Source of the DNA: Hemileia vastatrix
Lineage: Eukaryota; Basidiomycota; Pucciniomycetes; Pucciniales; Zaghouaniaceae
Reading direction: 5' to 3'
Length of the DNA: 64,000 nucleotides
Assembly: GCA_030280995.1 (NCBI GenBank)
Contig: JASXTE010000002.1
Coordinates: 38,375,183 to 38,439,182, forward strand
Below are positions 10,531 through 22,581 of this stretch, piece by piece. Position 1 is the stretch's first letter. Each line of letters opens with the position of its first letter. A program made the translations under genes and the position numbers. Under the pieces are notes generated by a model. That model did no database searches. It was given only the letters and a program-made list of their open reading frames with translations, and had not been told where the DNA came from.

Positions 10531-11136
10531 AAAGGAGTTTTATCAGTATTTATCAATACCACTGAAGGCAATTTTCTTGCTTACTTATTGGTATGAAGTG
10601 AATATTTAAGTGCCAAAAGTCAAATATGCTTTTATGTGGTCACTTGATTTAACTGGTCTACAATATGTAGCCGTGTTTTTATATTCAAAAGAAAACAACT
10701 GTCAGTATGATTCTTTCTAAATATTTAATGAATTTTACAAACCAATAAAAGAGAAGATTAAGAGTCCTGTTAAAAGAAAACAATTAATCAGTTTAATTGG
10801 TTATCATCTGCAAAGATCACAAATTTAATTGGTCTATTGACAGACTCCCACTAAGAACAATTATATGTTAAATTAGTGGTAAAAAATTTTATCTGCAAAG
10901 ATCTCAAATTTAATTGGTCTATTAACAGACCCACTAATAACAATTATAAGTTAAATTAGTGGTAAAATTGTTGATTCAATATCACAATTTTATAATATAA
11001 CAGGGCTTCTTTTTCTAAAATCACTATATAAGTGACCCCAACCTGTTGTAATTATCCAAATATTTTTATAGGGATATTATTTACGTGCACCTTCTCTTGA
11101 AAATTTCACTTACCAGGATTATAACAGAATTCTTGA
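10531..11136 (-). other. B1 untranslated leader with an 85-bp tandem duplication
   Basis: AT-rich leader between the primer site and the first ORF. Positions 10806-10890 and 10891-10975 are two similar copies of an 85-bp unit beginning ATCTGCAAAGATC. No gene is seen. Confidence 0.6.
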
Positions 11137-11149
11137 GGAAAGGCCCCCA
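11137..11149 (-). other. Candidate primer-binding site of B1
   Basis: Two bases inside the 5' LTR the minus strand reads TGGGGGCCTTTCC. The initial TGG fits a tRNA CCA end. B2 has TGAGGGCCTTTCC at the same position although the rest of its leader differs. The tRNA is not identified. Confidence 0.5.
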
Positions 11150-11151
11150 AT

Positions 11152-12653
11152 TGTCAGGCTAAGGTCAAGTACAAGGACGTGATCTAGCTTGAATAGTCAG
11201 TTGTCTAGAAGATTTTAATGGTCCTATATGAATACTGTAGTTTTAATCCACTAAGTTGTTAAATATAATCAAATATAAAGGTCTCAGTAATATAATTCTC
11301 ACTATTCTTATATATGGCTTACAATATTTGTAGTTGGTAGAAAAATAGATTATTTAATTCAGATACTATTCAAAAGTCTTATATAAAAGTACTAATTGAT
11401 ATGTATTGTAATTTATTTGGTTATATTGGTTGAATTGTAATGATAAAGAATGAAGAAATACAACCCAAAAACCTCCTCCTTTTATACACACTGAGTTCCC
11501 TAATGATTCCCTTGATGTACCACCCAATACACAGTTAATCACGCCTCTAAACAACTAATAGACATTCCCATCAACATTCCCAGTGACCCATGACATAATT
11601 AGAAGAGTAATAACCGCCAAAATCCTGAAATAATAAGGGAAATCCATCAAAATTAAAGGAAAAGACAAAAAGAGAGTATATGCGTATAAAACAATAATAT
11701 TAAAGACTAAAGGAGACTTTTTAAGGTTAATAATAGCTTAATAATCAGGGGGATTGACTGTAGAAATAATGGGGCTAATCCTGACATTATACTACGTGAA
11801 ATTCCCATTCAAAAATAACCAAAATTGACTGAGAAACCACCCAAAAACTTAAAAAAGAGCGTGAGATGTGGGGTAACTACATGCAGTTCTTGGCAGGCGC
11901 TTGCACGGGTAAATCCTTGACTAAATTTAGGCGAATTTAAGCGTGGTGATGAAATAAAGTGCCAAGAGTGAGGTTATTAATGAAATTAGTGCATATAAAC
12001 AGGGTCAATGCATTATTAATTAAGCTAGGACACTAAATAAGCGCCTGTCGCCTATTTTAGTGTGTTTCCCCACAGTGGGCGTAGAATGTGGGGTAATTAT
12101 AGTGTGAAAAAGCTAACTTTGCTAAAAATGAAGCTATTCACACGGGAAAAAAGCAGGCAGTATGTGGCCAGTACACAGAAGCCATTTCTGGCATAAAAAA
12201 CACCAAATTTGAAAAGTGTTATTTTTATGCATTTAAATAGCCAAATCAATAGTTCTAAATGAGCCCAATTGATCTGTCAAAGCGCAATTTTGATATTCTC
12301 AATTTTATAGCGCATATAGTCAACTTTTAAGTGAAATAAAGCGCATTTCTTGTTTTTTGCATAAAACAATGAATATAACAGCTTTAAGTGTACTTAAAAA
12401 TTATGCAGCCTTATACTTAAGGTTCTTAAGATTACCCTAACATATCCCAACTTGATATTAAGTACATAAGACCTATAAAAGGTGGATATATGCGTGTATA
12501 TAAGGTGTTATAATGGCATTTTTTGTGTATTATCATAATTTTACTTATGTATACTATTTGTGTACTCTTATTTATTATTCCCATGTATAGTTCATGTGTT
12601 TAACATAACTTATAAGTACTTTTTACTCAGTCCTGGAGATATACAGGCTGACA
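11152..12653 (-). repeat. 5' LTR of B1
   Basis: 1502 bp and apparently identical to 2925-4426. The minus-strand TATAAAA at 11480-11486 is the likely promoter. It is followed by the GGTTG duplication at 12654-12658. Confidence 0.95.
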
Positions 12654-15324
12654 GGTTGTGTGTTGACTATAGAAATCTCAACACAGTCACTAAGAAGAAT
12701 GCATATAGTGTTCCTCCTACGTCATTGCTTCTTACCCTTTTAAATGGTGCTAATTTATTTTCTAAAATTGATTTTAGAGGCGCTTAAAATCTTATTCACA
12801 TTGCGGAAGCTCATGAACCACTAACTACAATGCGCACTAGATTTGGTAGTTTTGAATATTTAGTTATGCCTTTTGGATTGTGTAACGCACCATCTACTTT
12901 TCAAACTTTTGTTAATGACATCTTCCAAGATGTTGTCAAACAATTTGTTGTTGTCTATTTAGATGATATTTTAATTTTCTCAATGACACTGGATGAACAT
13001 ATTCATCATGTTCAACAGGTTCTAAATCGACTTTGAGATCACGGTCTCTATGCCAAGCACAATAAATGCAAAGTCCATCTTAAATCAATTGATTTTTTGT
13101 GTTTTACGTTATCCACTGATGGTTTAGTCATGGACGACAAAAAGGTCCCAAAAGTCCTGGAATGTCCTGAGCCCAAAACTGTTAAATCCCTCCAAGGATT
13201 TTTAGGTTTTGCAAAATTCTATAGAAGATTCATTAAAGATTACTCTAAAGCTATTTCCAATATTACTTCTCTTCTTAGAAAAGATATTCCTTTTGTTTTT
13301 ACTTCTACAGCACAAAAGGAATTCAAAGCATTGAAGACTGCGTTCACCACAGCTCCAATTCTTTGACACTTTGATCCTTCTGCTTCAACAATAGTTGAGA
13401 CAGACGCTAGCGATTATGCTATCACAGGGGTCATTTCTCAATTAAATCCCGAAACAAAATTGTTTCATCCTGTTGCTTTTGAGTCACGCAAACTCATTGC
13501 GGCAGAATTAAATTATGAAATTAATGACAAAGAGCTTTTGGCTATTATTCATTGTCTTAAAAAATGGCGCTCTTTTCTTCTCAGCCTAGATAGTCCTTTT
13601 CAAATTCTAACAGACCACAATGCTTTGAAATACTTTATGTCTTCCAAAGTGTTAACCAGGCGTCAAGCCAGGTAGGCTGAATTTCTGTCTGAATTTCCTT
13701 TTTCTATTTCCTATCGCCCAGGTAAGAACTGCATTGTCCCAGATATCCTGTCACGTCAGGACAAATTTTACCCACAGCCGGGGACGCATTTGCTGACAAG
13801 AACCCAGCAAATGTGAAATCAATTTTCAACGAATCAATCTTAACGACTCATCAACTTAATTCAATGACAATTCAATCTTTTCAAAATCCATTATCCAACA
13901 TCCTCAAAGCTCAGTCAAAGGACAACTATTGTTTAGGGTTAAAAGACAAAATACTCTCAAAGCAAGGGGACAAAAGATTTAGTATTAAATCAGGTCTATT
14001 AGTTTTCGAAGGTAGAGTAGTAATACCCAACAACAATGAAATAAAATTATGGATTTTCAATAGTCAACATGATTCTCCATTAGCTGGTCATTTTGGGGTT
14101 GATAAAACCTACCAGTTAATAGCGAGGGATTTCTTCTGGCCAGGAATGACCAGAGAAATCAAGGCCTATATAAGAGCTTGTTACAAATGTAATAGAAATA
14201 AGGCTCCCCATCACTGGAAGCATGGGTTGCTTCAACCACTTCCTATTCCCTCTAAACATTGGGAATCTTTATCGATGGATTTCATTTCTCAACTTCCTAT
14301 TTCTAATAATTTTGATGCTATATTAGTAATAGTAGATAGATTTTCAAAGATGTCTATTTTTATTAAAACCACAACTACTGCTACTGCAGAAGATTTGTCA
14401 AAATTGTTTCTAGAACATGTATTTTCCAAACATGGCTTACCTAATGATATTATTTCAGATAGAGGCTCATTGTTTGTATCCACATTCTGGAATCAACTGT
14501 GTCGACAACTCAATATCACAAGGAATCTCTCCACGGCCTATCATCCTGAAACCGATGGGCAAACGGAAAGGGTCAACCAAATCCTCAAACAATACCTTTG
14601 AATGTATGTCAGTTACCAACAAGACGATTGGACCACATGGTTACCATTGGCCGAATTTGCTTATAATAACTCAACTCATTCTTTGACACAACAATCTCCT
14701 TTCGAAACTGTTTATGGAAGACATCCTCAATTCAACTCAATCCACGTAGGAACTAGTCATCCTGCTCAACATTATCTTCAAACCATATCACGACTCCAAG
14801 AGGAACTTAAATCAAATTTGGAATTAGCGATTTGAAGGTACAAGGAACAGGCCGACAAACATCGACAATCTGCTCCTTCTTTTAAAACAGGCGACAAAGT
14901 GTGGCTCGATGCACAAAACATTCGAACAACTCGTCCATCAAAGAAACTAGCTGAAAAGCGCTTGGGACCATTCGAAATCAACTCTGAAGTCTCTAAAACT
15001 GCATTTCAACTCAAGCTACCTCCTAAATGGAAGGCTGTTCACCCTGTTTTCCACGTATCTCTCCTGGAACTGGCTTGAGAAACATACCTGGGCAAGAACC
15101 AACCTCCTCAGGAACCGGTCAAAGTAGAAGACCATCTAGAGTGGGAAGTAAGCCATATCCTTGATTCAAGAATGCGCAAGGGGAAACTTCAATACCTCGT
15201 GGAATGGGAAGGCTTCCTCGATGATTCAGACAAAACATCCTGGGAACCAGCCATCAATATTTCTAACGCCCCTGAACTCCTAAAATCTTTTCATCTTAAA
15301 TATCTTTTAAAACCAAAACCTTAA

Positions 15325-15699
15325 AACTCTTTTTTTCTTTTCTTTCTCTTTTTCCTTCTATTCTTTAAAATCTAAAACATCTCTACCTCTAAAATTTCTG
15401 TATTCTTTATTTTATTTTCTTCTTTCTTCTTTTTTCTTTCAAAAGTTTTTCAACCTTCTTTAAAATAAATAAAATAAAATTAAATTAAAATATAATAAAA
15501 TAAAATAAAATAAAAATAAAATAAAATTAAAGTAAAATTAAAGTAAAATAAAATAAAATTAAAAAATAAAAAATTCATAAAACCTTCTAAAATTTCTTTA
15601 TAATTTCTTTTCTTTTCTTTTCAAATTTTCTACCTACATTCTTTCCTTAAAAAACTCTTTTCCTCGAACTATCAAAATTTTTCACAAATGCAATACGAC
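15325..15699 (+). other. A1 sequence after pol: low-complexity tract
   Basis: T/C-rich and then (TAAAA)-type sequence, with a dense TAAAATAAAAT stretch near 15475-15560. No gene. A2 has the matching tract on the other strand. It ends in ACGAC (15695-15699), the B2 target duplication. Confidence 0.7.
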
Positions 15700-16826
15700 T
15701 GTCAGCCAGGCGATTCCAGGAGTCCAGTAAATGATATGTAACCTATGAGACCTGAAAGAGGGGGTAAGAATTGTATTTAATGTATATAAATTAATATTTT
15801 ATTGCATAATAAAATTATATAAGTATTTTATTACATATAAGTGTTATATTAATTTTATTGGTTATATAAATTTTTTATACATTTAAATTTAACATAATAT
15901 ATTATATTCTACAAATAATGGCACATTTTTTATGTATTTAATAATTATAAATTTATATTTAATTAATTAAAAACATATATTATAATTATAAGTGTAAAAT
16001 TTACTTATAATATAATTAAATTAATTAATTATATTTATATATTAAAATATCATTTTTTATAATATTAAACAATAAATAATGACGCTTCTTTTGACCTATA
16101 ATTGTGTCAGGAAAAACTAATTAATACTGAATTGAAATAAATTACATATTTGTCGCGTCAGAATATTTTTGTTTCACTTAAAAATCCTTAAATCAGACTG
16201 TACCATCTGTTTTGAATGATTTTTCTCATAGTTCCTATGTTCCAGGCTTGTTTAGTTATTCACTATTTTTACTTACTGATTTGGGAATTAATGGCGGGAA
16301 AATTGGATTCTTAATTGGGGGTTTTCCTTATTTGTTTCATATTTTTCTCTACATTGTTATGTTTCACTTACTCTTTGATATACTTGTTTTATCCTATTAT
16401 AATTATTGTATTTACAAATATAGTGGCGCTTCAGAGGACCCATTGCCTATAAAAGGGCCTTGGATAATCCCCTGTAGCATCATCACTTATTACACACTCA
16501 ACAATTTAAAGATAAATTTATTACGCTTATTATTATTTTTATTAGTATTAAATTCTAATTAAAAATTTTAAATAACAATTTAAAGGTTGCCTTAAGTCTC
16601 ATAGTAATTATATTGTGTGCCACGCAGAAACTCTTACTTAAATAATATTAATATTAATAAAACCAATTTGTTGTCACCTCTCAAATCACTCGTCGTTGCT
16701 TTCTCTCAAATAAATTAAATAATTTCAATTGTTTTTATTTATTTTATTTTCTAAACTACTATCTCCTTCTTGTCCTCCTCTCTTTTCTTCCCTCTTCTCT
16801 TATCTCTTCTAGATGACTGACTGACA
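15700..16826 (+). repeat. 5' LTR of B2
   Basis: TGTCAGCC...GACTGACA, 1127 bp. TATAAAA at 16448-16454 is the likely promoter. The 116-codon frame at 16212-16562 lies wholly in the LTR, recurs in the other LTR, and is not called a gene. Confidence 0.94.
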
Positions 16827-17502
16827 ACTGAGGGCCTTTCCAAACGACGACAACGATCAAGCCTGGTGACGAACGACAAACGCACGGACCACCTAGCAAA
16901 AACAAAACTTTTGCCGCGACCGTGTTTCGAACTTGGGTTCGATTTCTTAGGTTTATATTATATTAATTCATATATTATTTTGAAGTGATTTTTCGATCAC
17001 TATAGTAAGTTCACCTTTGCACCTCTCACTCATATTACTATATTTTTACTGCAATAACAGTGATTGTGGCTTAATTTCTGATTCACTGAGTGTAAGTGTT
17101 CAATTATTAAATTTTTTTTTTCCTAGTTGACCATTATAGAGTGTTAAATCCTCTTAGTCCTAGAAGAATTGACATTATTATTAATACAAATTGAATTATT
17201 AAATTAATTTTTTTTTATTATTAATTATTGTTAATTTTGGTTGACTTAAAAGTACTTTGTGCTTAGTCCCAAATATATTGCCATATTTAATATTGGTAAT
17301 TAATTGGTTGAATTAACTTGATTGTTTATTCCCAATTTAACCTTGCAATCCATTTTATTAATTAATTTTTTATAATTATTACTTTATATTAAAAAAATTT
17401 TTTTTTTATAATTTAATTAATAATTTTTTTTTTATTTTTGGAGCAATTATTAACTAACTTTTATTATTTTTTTTAAAAAAGTTAATTAATCTTCCCACTA
17501 TT
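16827..17502 (+). other. B2 leader with candidate primer site
   Basis: Starts ACTGAGGGCCTTTCC. Positions 16829-16841 correspond to the B1 primer site but with TGA instead of TGG, a possible damaging change. The rest is AT-rich with long T runs; no gene. Confidence 0.55.
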
Positions 17503-17611
17503 ATGTCCAACAATTTGGCTGGAAAAATGGATAACATGCAAGTGGATGAAATTGAAATTGACTATGATGCTGATACTGTGAGTTCTTCTAAAGTTGGACA
17601 TAAAAAATCTT

Positions 17612-18184
17612 ATGCTAACACAAAAAATTCACATAATTCAGGATGTGGAAATGACAGGAAATGTAAACAAACCAAACCCCCTTCCCCCAGCACAACAGAA
17701 GGAAGTAAAGCCTCTAGTACCTCAAGAAGGTCTTCCAAAAGGATTCAAAATAAAAAAGCTTCCTCTGCCACAACAAATCAGCAACCTGTCCAGTCATATA
17801 AAAGAGTTGAAGACAGAAAATATGACGTACAAAGCAAAAGTAGACACCTTGTGGGATCAGGTTCAAGAACTCAGGAACCAGAATCAGGCCCAGGTCCCTC
17901 CTCAGTTGCCTCCCAATCAGCCTCAGTTTCAGGCTCAACCTTCACAGCCACCCAGCTCAACCATCCAAAATCCAAATACTATGGAAGTAGAGCAATGGAA
18001 ATGGGATTATCTAATGAGTCACTACCAACAGAATGTGCAACACCCTCCTCATCATCAGCCTGGCCCATCCAGAACACCCAATTTCCATCCACCTCCTCAT
18101 CCCTACCAACAAGGCAGGAGAAAGAAGGCCCAAGCACAATCCCAAACCCAGTCTCAGGGGAAGTTTCCTCCTCTGCCATGGTAA
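17612..18184 (+). CDS. B2 WKWD small protein, overlapping gag-pol in the +1 frame
   Basis: 190 codons from ATG 17612 to TAA 18182-18184, all inside the gag-pol frame. Order of parts: basic/Pro N-terminus, coiled-coil-like stretch (ISNLSSHIKELKTEN onward), Pro/Gln-rich linker, VEQWKWDYLMSHYQQ, His/Pro-rich and basic C-terminus (YQQGRRKK), final PLPW. The frame offset to gag-pol, the WKWD motif, the basic tail and the PW end are the same in B1. In the overlap the gag-pol frame is low-complexity Ser/Thr while this frame keeps Trp residues, so it may be the constrained one. Its role is unknown. Confidence 0.5.
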   Translation: MLTQKIHIIQDVEMTGNVNKPNPLPPAQQKEVKPLVPQEGLPKGFKIKKLPLPQQISNLSSHIKELKTENMTYKAKVDTLWDQVQELRNQNQAQVPPQLPPNQPQFQAQPSQPPSSTIQNPNTMEVEQWKWDYLMSHYQQNVQHPPHHQPGPSRTPNFHPPPHPYQQGRRKKAQAQSQTQSQGKFPPLPW

Positions 18185-18238
18185 GTAATTTGGTTGATAG
18201 TCACTTGGGTATGTTTTCTAATAAATCTTCTTCTGCAG
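18181..18238 (+). other. Candidate 58-bp intron in the B2 gag region
   Basis: Starts GTAAGTAATT, has CTAAT about 20 bases before the end, and ends TTCTTCTGCAG. It is the same length and position as the B1 segment at 9890-9947. Removing it re-forms TGG TAA, so the WKWD frame still ends in Trp-stop while gag-pol upstream would be disconnected. Confidence 0.45.
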
Positions 18239-21200
18239 GTAATATTATTGAACATGGTGAAAGAACAGTTAAACCTGTTAAAAGACAGCTTCCTGTAACT
18301 AGTAGCCCTATTGATGTAATTAGCGAATTGTCATTTGATGAACCTTTACATTTAACTTCTACTTCTTTAATTAATCCTTCTCTTTCAATTAAAAATGATT
18401 CTGTTCCCCCTGAAATCTATACCTTAATTGAAAAAACTTCTGAGGAAATATTGAAAGATACCCTTGATTTTAATGTTGTGAAAGACAAACATGTGAGAGA
18501 TGTGTTAATCCATGAAAATGATACGTTAAATAATTTACACTTGCAATGTAAAGTGAGTTCTTCTGTACAAGATACAGCTTATTTAAAAATCAAAGAAGCC
18601 TTGAATATTGTTCTTAGTCAACAAAAACAAATAAGAAGTGACCATAGAGCTATCTCAGATAGAAATATCAGTCTACATAAGACCTTGAGTGAATTGAAAC
18701 CCCTTATTGAAGAAAATTATTCATTCAAAAATGAAATAAAATCTCTGCAAAATGAGTTTAAAAAGCTAAGAAATGATTTCCATGCACTAAGTACCAAACA
18801 CTCAGTTTCTGAGGACAGAAATGTTCTATCTCTTGCAAAAGTAAATGACCAGATGTCTGAAATTCCAAGAATAAGAAACTATGTGTCTGACCTGCAGGAA
18901 AAGTTCTCAACCTTAACCATCAATAATGAATTAAATGAGATTGCTGTCAATAAGCTGCATAAAAATAAAGGGAAAAAACCTGAGCAAAGTTCATCCTTTC
19001 TTCCTCATATTTCAACCATTAAACAAACTGACAATGAGTCTGTAAAATCTTTTGATACTAGCAAAAAATCTTGTGATGGTCATGCACCAGCTGTTTCTGT
19101 AAATAATGAAATTTCTGAACACCTGGCTAAACTTCAGGAATTATTAATAATGAATAATTCAAACCAAAAATTGGACCATCCCAGTAGTCAGAAAAATTGG
19201 CCTAAGTTAGACCAATATCCTACCTTTGATGGTGATTCTTCCTCTGATTGGCAACACTTTATCCAAAGAATTGATAATTTAAAGAGATCTTATAAACTAC
19301 CTGATGAGGAAATTGTTTCTAAGCTAATTTCTTTATTTTCCAATGTAGCCTTGATGTGGTATGAATCTGTTCTTTTAGATAACAATCATTATACATGGAA
19401 TGATTGGAAATCCTTGATTGAGAATCAGTTTGGTGGTTCAAAATTCAGGTTAGCTCAACAGAGACTGTATGAGAATACTAGATATATATCCTCCTCTGTT
19501 GAAAATCCCATTGTTTTTCTGATGAAAATAACAAAAATCCTTAGAGCAATTGATCCAAAGATGGATTATGATATTTGGAGAGATAAAATCTTGTATAAAT
19601 TACCAAATTCTCTTAGGGATTTGATTGTGGCTAGAACTGAGCATGTAAGGGAAAATTCTTCTTTCATTAATATCTGTAATGAAGTACTGCTCAACCATAG
19701 ATATGAACCAAAGAATTACCTTGGTAAATCTTATAATGATCAGAATAAACCTTCTACAAAGCTCCCAGAGAAATCTAGTAAACCCTCTGCCCCAGTTGCA
19801 CCTAAAGAATATGCAACAAATACTTGTTATAAATGTAACAAACAGTGGCAGAGGGGTCATGTTTGTGACAAGAAAATCCATCTTGTTGAACAAAATGAAG
19901 ACACTGATGAAGTTGAACTTGATGTCAATAATTCTTCCAGTGAATGTGAAAGTAATATCTCCTATGAAAATGATTCTGTTAAAGATGTTTTAATGTTGGA
20001 ACAAGATGTCCATTATTTAAATAATATATCTGAAGAATGTGTATTAGATTTATCTTCAGTAGAAAATGCTGAGATAATTAAAGATATTACTAACAATTCT
20101 ATACCTATATCCCCTTTAAAGGCACCTGTTATCATTAATGGTAAAAATATTGATGTAGTTCTTGATTCTGGTGCTGGAGGAAGTGTAGTATCTGAAAAAG
20201 CTTTGGCTTCAGTGGATAAGGAATATTTGAGTAAATTATTACCTATAACTTCTGAAAAATGGAGAGGGTATGGTTCTACCTTATTTCCTATTGGCAAATA
20301 CAAAACCTCTGTATTCTTCAAATATAATGGTGGTTTTGTCAGAGCTATTTGTGAGTTTGTTGTCATGAAAAATGATAATTTGAGCAATTGGTTTATTATG
20401 GGAAATGATATTTTAACCATGTTTGGTGTGAAACTGGACCCAGAAAATAATTGCTTTACCTTAGGAATGAATGGGAAAAGGAAATTCAAAATTTCCTCTC
20501 CTAGAACTTCTGGGCATTTGTTGAAATATTGTAACTCACTGATCCAGTGTAAAGGTAGAACAACAACTGAAATGTATAATTTATTACATGAAATAAATAC
20601 TGCTTCTTTTGGTGATCAGTTGACTAGTGAACAAAAAGATTCTATTGTTGCCTCTATTACCTCTTTCCCTATGGCTTTTGCTCATGGTTCTCATGTCTTG
20701 GGAATTGTTCAGGAAGAAATGAAAATTACCTTATCCTGTAATTTGAGTGATATTCCTCCTACCCTTAAGAAAAAACCATACCCTGCTTCTCCATCAAAAA
20801 GAAAAGATATTGAAGATAATATTGAAACATTATTGAAAATGAATATCATTGAGAAAGTGGATGTCACCCCCAAATATTGTGTCATCTCCCCAGTCTTGAT
20901 TTCTTATGAAAAAGATAAAGCTAGATTATGTGGAGATTACAGAGCTTTAAATACTTATACTGTTGATGATATTTATCCTTTACCCAGAATTAATTCAATA
21001 CATGCTACCTTGCAAGGTGCAAAATTTATTAGTTGTCTGGATGGTAATAAAGGTTATCATCAAGTTCCAGTTGAGAAAAAGTCTCAAAATTTTTTGCTTA
21101 TTGCTACTCATATGGGAATATATAAGTATGTTAGGATGCCATTTGGCCCTAAAAATGCTCCTTCAGTTTTCCAGAAAGTTATGGATAACACTTTCCATCA

Positions 21201-21691
21201 AGAAATTATTGAAGGTTGGCTCATGGTTTATATTGATGATATTATTGTTTTTTCTAAAACTTTTGATGAACATATGATTCACTTGAATAGAGTTTTCCAA
21301 AAAATGGATGAAATCAATATGACCTTATTTTTAAAAAAGTGTAAATTTAGTTTTCAATCTTTGAAATTCCTTGGCCATGTTGTGTCAGGCTTACAAATTT
21401 GTGTAGACCATAACAAAGTTGCTGCCATTTAAAATGTGAAAGCACCAACTTCTGTAAGAGAAATCCAAAGTTTTTTGGGTATGTGTGGCTATTATAGACA
21501 ATATATTAAAAATTATCAGGTCATAGCCTTGCCTCTTACAATACTGACCAGAAAAGATGTTGCTTTTCTCTCAAATAATGATTGTCAAATAGCTTTTGAT
21601 ACATTAAAAAGTTGCTTAATGACAGCCCCTATATTGGCTCTTCCAGATTTTAACAAGCCATTTATCCTATATACAGATGCTAGCTTTATTG

Positions 21692-21696
21692 GTCTG
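21692..21696. repeat. Target site duplication GTCTG of A2, left copy
   Basis: GTCTG is repeated at 29460-29464. Joining the flanks restores the RNase H sequence Ile-Gly-Leu-Gly-Ala-Ala seen in B1. Confidence 0.96.
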
Positions 21697-22473
21697 TGTC
21701 ACCGGACGACCTACGCACAAGGTCGAGGATGTTCCTGTAAGTGAGATGAGGGATTTTAGAAACTTCTTCGAAGCACAGAGGAATGATTTGAGGAAATGAT
21801 TTGAAGGTCACTCGAAGTAATAGCTATAGGTTCGAGGTTCGATCGAGAAGAATTATAAACTAGTTCCAAGGTAATAATAATTCTTAAAATCTCACGAAGG
21901 GTTGGGAACTCAATAATCAAAGATTTAGGATTTAGAAATGAATATTTGAGAAGGTAAAAGAAAGATACAATAACAATGATTTAACTTTTAAGGTTTTTAC
22001 CACTATTAATGTAAATACGATATTATAATTTAATTCTAAGGAATATCGAACCAAATACCCAACTTCTTTTATATCCTTTGTTCCTCCTTGCATTGACCTC
22101 CCTTCCATCACAGCATTCCCGTTCCATTGACCATTACTAACATACACTTAGACCCTCTCTACTAAATATCCGTTCATGCTCAATTTGTCCCTTTTAATTA
22201 ATTAACAAAACTTTAATAAAAAAAAAACTACTACTATACTATTTCGTTGATCCTAGCGCTGTGCGTCGCTTATTGAAAAGGACTAAGGTACCCTATTGGG
22301 AGATTGACTAATTTAGATTTAGAGTTTAGGCTAGTGCAGTTAAATAGCAGTACACAAAGGAAAATTGTAGTTGCTATGGAGAATTGCTTTCTGCGCTTCG
22401 AGTATAGATTTAGGACTCGATATTATTGATTTATTGAGTTAATTTCGCTTCGAGTGTCACGTGGCGCGTGACA
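21697..22473 (-). repeat. 3' LTR of A2
   Basis: 777 bp. Compared with the 5' LTR it has lost two TCGA sites (GATTTGAGG and GATTTGAAGG versus GATTCGAGG and GATTCGAAGG). Confidence 0.95.
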
Positions 22474-22483
22474 GATGCCCGGG

Positions 22484-22490
22484 TATAAAA
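22484..22490 (+). promoter_or_regulatory. TATA box of the antisense gene in A2
   Basis: CCCGGGTATAAAAAACGCG lies just inside the 3' LTR and points away from it. It is 98 bases upstream of the ATG at 22582. A1 has the same box at 34128-34134. Confidence 0.55.
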
Positions 22491-22581
22491 AACGCGAACT
22501 CCGTTGAGCTTGAACCATCTTCCCACACTAATTTCCCTTGTCTAATACTTTTTCCCTCATCTCTCAATTATTTATTTTATA

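Larger units (their letters stand above)
2925..12653 (-). mobile_element. Ty3/Gypsy chromovirus B1, full length and intact
   Basis: 9729-bp element on the minus strand with 1502-bp LTRs at 2925-4426 (3') and 11152-12653 (5'), TGTCA...TGACA ends and a GGTTG duplication. No difference was found between the LTRs by eye, and the spacing of shared landmarks is constant at 8227 bases, so insertion is recent. It carries one unbroken gag-pol frame and is the only element here that could still be autonomous. Confidence 0.95.
791..15324 (+). pseudogene. A1 gag-pol polyprotein, split by B1 and broken
   Basis: The start ATG at 791 has a good context (AAAATGGC) and matches the start of A2. Gag spans 791 to about 1946 and carries a Cx2Cx3Hx4C knuckle near 1860-1900. 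The protease DSGA motif is near 2086. Reverse transcriptase is cut at 2924 after the LRLC motif and resumes at 12654, with YLDD near 12956. RNase H (ETDAS) lies near 13395. Integrase has the H2C2 zinc region (14070-14195), DD35E residues (MDF, ISDRG, ETDGQTE) and a chromodomain near 15145-15250. Breaks include stops at 1205, 1490, 2727, 13034, 13672, 14599 and 15076, and a 1-bp insertion near 1815. Four of these stops are CGA to TGA changes at sites that are still TCGA in A2. It cannot make a working protein. Confidence 0.93.

Noticed and set aside
16212..16562. 116-codon hydrophobic frame in the B2 LTR, repeated at 31985
   Set aside because: LTR sequence; the hydrophobic residues follow from T-richness.
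18015..18239. Splicing at the 58-bp segment as a way to fuse the WKWD frame to Pol
   Set aside because: After removal of 58 bp the WKWD frame still reads TGG TAA; a fusion would need an intron length of 2 modulo 3, and no good acceptor fits.
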